64,000 bases of DNA, taken from the NCBI RefSeq assembly GCF_040869035.1, contig NZ_CP162101.1, positions 372,001 to 436,000 of the forward strand, given 5' to 3'. Numbering within the stretch: position 1 is the stretch's first letter; each line of letters opens with the position of its first letter. Below the pieces are notes generated by a model. That model had not been told where the DNA came from. It worked only from the letters and a program-made list of their open reading frames with translations, and did no database searches. Of the stretch, positions 62,672 through 64,000 are shown in pieces. This DNA is from Vibrio sp. NTOU-M3 (GTDB taxonomy: Bacteria; Pseudomonadota; Gammaproteobacteria; Enterobacterales; Vibrionaceae). Made by a program: the position numbers and the translations under genes.

Positions 62672-63100
62672 TCAAATCGCCGCGACCATTTTTTGCAAAA
62701 GAGCGATCATTTGCTTTTGCTCATCAGGCTCCAATGAGCTCATGAGTTCTTTATTTACCGCGACCGGGATTGGCAATAACACATCCTTCAATTGCTTGCC
62801 TTCATCCGTCAAGAATATTCTGAAAGAACGGCGGCTATTCGGGTCATCTTGGCGTATGACTAAACCTAGTTTTTCCAGTTTATCCAATGTTCTGGTTGTC
62901 GTTGAACTTTCAACTTTAGATTTGATAGCAATATCTTTCTGTGTTACTCCCTCTTCTTCCCATAAGCACATCATTGTTGGCCATAGGGCGATTGTAAGAC
63001 CATGTTTCTTTAATTCAGAATCAAACTTCTTTGATGCCTGGTTTGCAATTACATTAATCATCCATCCAAAACTAGTTTGCCTATCAAATGTTACACTCAT
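62672..63100 (-). CDS. MarR-family transcriptional regulator
   Basis: Protein of 142 aa with the MarR winged helix: VTQKDIAIKSKVESSTTTRTLDKLEKLGLV, then the wing RQDDPNSRRSFRIFLTDEGKQL. It sits 19 bp after the cytochrome b561 gene on the same strand, so they are probably co-transcribed. The 24-bp palindrome upstream of that gene is its likely operator. It has no obvious cysteine for thiol sensing apart from one in MCLWEEEG. Confidence 0.9.
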   Translation of the reverse strand: MSVTFDRQTSFGWMINVIANQASKKFDSELKKHGLTIALWPTMMCLWEEEGVTQKDIAIKSKVESSTTTRTLDKLEKLGLVIRQDDPNSRRSFRIFLTDEGKQLKDVLLPIPVAVNKELMSSLEPDEQKQMIALLQKMVAAI

Positions 63101-63119
63101 TAATTCTCATCTAACTCTC

Positions 63120-63743
63120 TCATGCTATAGCTACGAGAAGTATAGTAACCAATAGAGCTGCCATTAGCACGAAAAGTGCCTTAAGGTTCGAGGCGAAATA
63201 CAGTGTTTCGCGATCAGACGCTTCATTCTGTACACCAGTAAACATCGCCAGAACAAGCGGTTTAGAACGAAGCTTGTAAACAAGTATCGCGCCAACGTGA
63301 ATAAGGACTAGAGCAGGGATTATGCGAGCCAAAGCCATATGCATAGATTCAAGCACTGAAAAAACGTTGTCTGTTATGAGAGAATTAATCACTGGAATAT
63401 TGTCAAGAAAACCCGCGATCGCCATCCCTGAAATACACTGCAACAATAGCGCGGTGATCATCATTACAACCATCCATCCCCCTGCGGGATTATGACCAAC
63501 GCCCGATGACTCTTTACCACGCAAATAGCGAATAACAGTGGTTGGAGAACGAACAAATTCACGGAATCGACTGGTTTGGCTTCCGGTAACTCCCCAGATC
63601 AGTCGCCATAAGACTAACGTAAATATGGCTAAACCAATTTGGACATGAGGCCCATTTCCTGAAAACCCTGAGGCTAACAAAGCAATGCATAAAACAGCTT
63701 GAAGCCAATGATAAAGGCGTGTCGCCAAATCCCACACTTTCAT
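63120..63743 (-). CDS. Cytochrome b561 family protein
   Basis: Diheme-type membrane cytochrome of 207 aa with four main helices. Heme-ligand histidines are expected in VWDLATRLYHWLQ, in the second helix region, and in SMHMALARIIPALVLIHVGAIL. It ends with an extra C-terminal membrane helix (LFVLMAALLVTILLVAIA). These proteins pass electrons from quinol to periplasmic carriers. Divergent from a probable cytochrome c' gene, a pairing seen in other proteobacteria. Confidence 0.88.
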   Translation of the reverse strand: MKVWDLATRLYHWLQAVLCIALLASGFSGNGPHVQIGLAIFTLVLWRLIWGVTGSQTSRFREFVRSPTTVIRYLRGKESSGVGHNPAGGWMVVMMITALLLQCISGMAIAGFLDNIPVINSLITDNVFSVLESMHMALARIIPALVLIHVGAILVYKLRSKPLVLAMFTGVQNEASDRETLYFASNLKALFVLMAALLVTILLVAIA

Positions 63744-63781
63744 ATTTCAATACCTACCGGTTATTTTATTTAGAACCTCAA

Positions 63782-63831
63782 TTAATTTACACAACAATAG
63801 TTGCGTGCGCAACTATTGTTGTGTAAATTAA
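63782..63831. promoter_or_regulatory. 24-bp perfect palindrome between cytochrome b561 and c' genes
   Basis: Arms 63782-63805 and 63808-63831 are perfect complements with a 2-nt spacer; the core is ATAGTTGCG-TG-CGCAACTAT. It lies 39 bp from the b561 start and 40 bp from the c' start. The symmetrical placement between divergent genes suits a MarR dimer pair controlling both. Confidence 0.7.
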
Positions 63832-63870
63832 CCTCTGCTCACAAAAGCTACCAATAAGAACGAGGATCAA

Positions 63871-64000
63871 ATGAAAAAGTATTTTCTTGGCGTTTTGCTG
63901 CTTGCCCCACTTTGGAGCCAAGCGCAAAACTTCGACTCTCAAATAGAGCAACGTCAGCAAGCCTTCAAATCAATTGAGCAACAAAGTGAACGAGTGGAAA
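63871..64000 (+). CDS. Probable cytochrome c' (5' part only)
   Basis: The first 43 codons only; the gene continues past the window. A signal peptide (MKKYFLGVLLLAPLWSQA) is followed by QNFDSQIEQRQQAFKSIEQQ, which matches the first helix of cytochrome c' (the I-x-x-RQ-x-AFK pattern). The CxxCH heme site near the usual C-terminus is outside, so the call is provisional. Good ribosome site (GAGGATCAA). Divergent from cytochrome b561, its likely electron partner. Confidence 0.65.
   Translation, partial: MKKYFLGVLLLAPLWSQAQNFDSQIEQRQQAFKSIEQQSERVE

Noticed and set aside
1..64000. CRISPR arrays, rRNA, tRNA, prophage or integron cassette array
   Set aside because: Read for regularly spaced repeats, conserved RNA gene sequences, phage structural genes and attC-like repeats; none recognised, though a tRNA search by eye is not exhaustive.

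Overview
This 64 kb window reads as an accessory or secondary-chromosome segment of a Vibrio, most likely of the Harveyi/parahaemolyticus group. The basis is recognition of gene families and their order, not a database search: a FadL porin next to a VolA-type surface lysophospholipase, a caa3-type cytochrome oxidase cluster, a GH20 chitobiase, uxu/uxa uronate genes with a TRAP transporter, and an scsABCD copper/redox cluster. Most of the window is compact and metabolic. The clear foreign patch is the AT-rich rhs remnant at 4.9-7.2 kb, and two small inverted-repeat elements lie at 44.5 and 51.1 kb.

Layout. 1-4.9 kb: 3' end of a MalS-like alpha-amylase, then fadL-volA. 4.9-7.2 kb: a rearranged rhs remnant with a toxin-like tip and two small membrane proteins, flanked by 272-bp direct repeats. 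7.3-8.6 kb: a chemoreceptor-tip-like helical protein overlapping a di-iron metallo-beta-lactamase-fold protein. 9.5-14.3 kb: an ascorbate-family PTS, a split transketolase and a GntR/HutC regulator. 14.4-19.2 kb: DAHP synthase (aroG) with a TyrR-like box, diverging from a polar amino acid ABC transporter. 19.2-27 kb: cytochrome c oxidase subunits, assembly factors and heme A synthesis. 27.4-29.1 kb: a phosphohexomutase. 29.1-39 kb: hexuronate catabolism (eda, kdgK, uxaC, uxuB, TRAP dctMQP, GntR regulator, uxuA). 39.1-42.9 kb: scsABCD-type thiol-redox genes. 43.3-48.4 kb: peroxiredoxin-like protein, GNAT, two LysE-family exporters (one behind a cysteine-rich leader peptide), AraC regulator and AzlCD. 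48.4-52 kb: two-component system, DUF3316 protein, a tiny membrane protein and a FAH-family enzyme. 52-54.4 kb: a paralogous phospholipid module (CDP-alcohol transferase, CdsA-like, PlsC-like). 54.5-61.7 kb: GH20 chitobiase, a lactose/cellobiose-family PTS with a TIM-barrel protein, and a LacI regulator. 61.8-64 kb: HAD phosphatase, MarR regulator, cytochrome b561, and the start of a probable cytochrome c'.

How the genes work together. Several blocks are self-contained catabolic units carrying their own regulator and recognisable operators: HutC-type GTNTANAC sites at the PTS/transketolase locus, TTGGTCAACCAA-like sites at the uronate locus, and AACCGGTT repeats at the second PTS. The oxidase block holds the structural subunits plus Cox11, SURF1, a CxxxC protein and both heme A enzymes, enough to build a caa3 oxidase. 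The least explained items are the rhs tip with its putative immunity genes, the di-iron/receptor pair, the Cys-rich leader, the short inverted-repeat elements, and a 24-bp perfect palindrome in front of the cytochrome b561/c' pair.
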